Source of the DNA: Deltaproteobacteria bacterium
Lineage (GTDB): Bacteria > Desulfobacterota > DSM-4660 > Desulfatiglandales > HGW-15
Assembly (NCBI GenBank): GCA_019308985.1
Contig: JAFDHB010000035.1
Span: 1 to 25,219, forward strand
DNA: 25,219 nt
Reading direction: 5' to 3'
Shown here: piece by piece, positions 24,709 to 25,219 of the stretch
How the letters are laid out: every line of letters begins with the position of its first letter
Position numbering within the stretch: the first letter of the stretch is position 1
The notes under the pieces: model-generated
What the model saw: only the letters and a program-made list of their open reading frames with translations
What the model was told of the DNA's origin: nothing
Databases searched by the model: none
Position numbers and translations under genes: made by a program

Positions 24709-24905
24709 TACTATGCAGTATCAGGGCTTAATTCTTCTCTTAGGTTATTCAAACCCTTTGGGTCCACCGTCATTTTCGTGTGAAGAGCCTAAAATTTAAC
24801 ACTCTCACCAAGCCTACGAAAAGTTCGAGATCAAGAGGGCAAGAGATCTCTTCGGTTCCGTAATCTGCCTCCCTAACGGCCTCCTGGATTAGGTTTGATA
24901 ATCTG
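24709..24905. other. Gene-free spacer, possible insertion-sequence end
   Basis: No gene recognised. Around 24781-24789 TGAAGAGCC on the + strand reads GGCTCTTCA on the other strand, which recalls the ends of some ISL3-family elements, but no partner end was found. GAGATC and GATCTC lie about 12 bases apart near 24830-24852 and form a weak hairpin without a T run, so it is not a convincing terminator. Confidence 0.3.
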
Positions 24906-25219
24906 ATGTCTATTCTGATCGACCCTGCATACCGCTGGCGTCACGCCGGGCAAGGAGGGATGGAATACTGGCACATAGGATCGGAGAGGGCAGTCGGTCC
25001 GCTTCTTTCCTTTTGCATGAAGAACCCGAACGCCTCCCTTTCTGATCTGAAAAGGGAGCTTCTTCTGCTCCGGGGAAACTTCGCATTAATAATTCGCCAG
25101 GGCACGCGGATCCTGGCAGCTGTGGACAGGATCAGGAGCTATCCCGTGTTTTTTTGCAACAGGGGCGGCTTCTTTCTAATTTCAAACTCGGCCAGGATGC
25201 TGAAGAAGAAATGTAATCT
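24906..25219 (+). CDS. Asparagine-synthase-like protein, N-terminal fragment
   Basis: The frame is open from ATG 24906 to the end of the window (104 codons), so only the N-terminal part is present. G-N-F-A-L-I-I at 57-63, then A-A-V-D-R-I-R-S-Y-P at 71-80 and L-I-S-N-S-A-R-M-L at 91-99, follow the order G-x-F-A, R-D, P-L and S-E in the glutaminase-like domain of asparagine synthases. The catalytic Cys directly after Met is absent (the start is M-S-I-L), and the segment before G-N-F is shorter than in normal glutaminase domains. The protein may therefore use a different nitrogen source or have only the synthetase activity in its unseen C-terminal half. An in-frame TAA at 24861 rules out a long upstream extension. 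Confidence 0.6.
   Translation, partial: MSILIDPAYRWRHAGQGGMEYWHIGSERAVGPLLSFCMKNPNASLSDLKRELLLLRGNFALIIRQGTRILAAVDRIRSYPVFFCNRGGFFLISNSARMLKKKCN

Noticed and set aside
24781..24789. Possible ISL3-type terminal repeat
   Set aside because: Only one short end-like motif was seen and no partner or transposase nearby, which is too little to call an element.
24575..24799. Small ORF through repeat copy B
   Set aside because: In copy A the matching frame is interrupted, so the shared sequence is better explained as a non-coding repeat than as a conserved peptide.
1..25219. CRISPR arrays, tRNA and rRNA genes
   Set aside because: I saw no regularly spaced direct repeats, cloverleaf-like segment or rRNA signature. 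The only repeat pair is the two-copy element.

Overview
The window is a surface-polysaccharide locus with every recognisable gene on the + strand. It is built around nonulosonic (sialic-acid-like) sugars. It is bacterial: most starts have Shine-Dalgarno motifs, and many genes overlap by 1-4 bases (1594, 2785, 14311, 20939, 22432). Gene content and the dispersed repeat suggest a Gram-negative deltaproteobacterium-like genome, but this is inference; there is no rRNA or taxonomic marker in the window.

Left module (1-8572): a 3' fragment of a class III aminotransferase, a PseG-type NDP-sugar hydrolase, a PIG-L de-N-acetylase, a PseH-like GNAT, an ATP-grasp ligase, a NeuB/PseI/LegI synthase (336 aa), a LarA-type hydroxyacid racemase homologue, a second GNAT, a D-2-hydroxyacid dehydrogenase (behind a possible internal promoter) and a methyltransferase. 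Together these look like synthesis of a nonulosonic acid whose amino groups are de-acylated and re-acylated, perhaps with a hydroxyacid. The acyl group is a hypothesis.

Middle (8573-13264): an AT-rich gene for a large glycosyltransferase-like protein, a 223-base gap with nested palindromes, an MsbA/PglK-like ABC exporter, then a decayed second ABC ATPase domain. A 146-base element with 19-bp inverted ends interrupts the decayed domain.

Right module (13265-24130): a second, divergent NeuB (349 aa), an SDR dehydrogenase, an aldehyde dehydrogenase, a full-length transketolase-like enzyme, an MBOAT O-acyltransferase with an SGNH partner, a capsule-type glycosyltransferase, a CMP-nonulosonate synthetase and a DapA/NanA-like aldolase. 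NeuB, SDR, aldehyde dehydrogenase and transketolase side by side suggest a sugar-acid route that does not match the textbook Neu, Pse or Leg pathways.

Right edge (24131-25219): an IS3-type transposase remnant with an in-frame stop, a second copy of the repeat (88% identical to the one at 12.9 kb, same orientation), and the start of an asparagine-synthase-like gene that runs off the window. The two repeat copies bracket the whole right module, so it may have been acquired or exchanged as a cassette.
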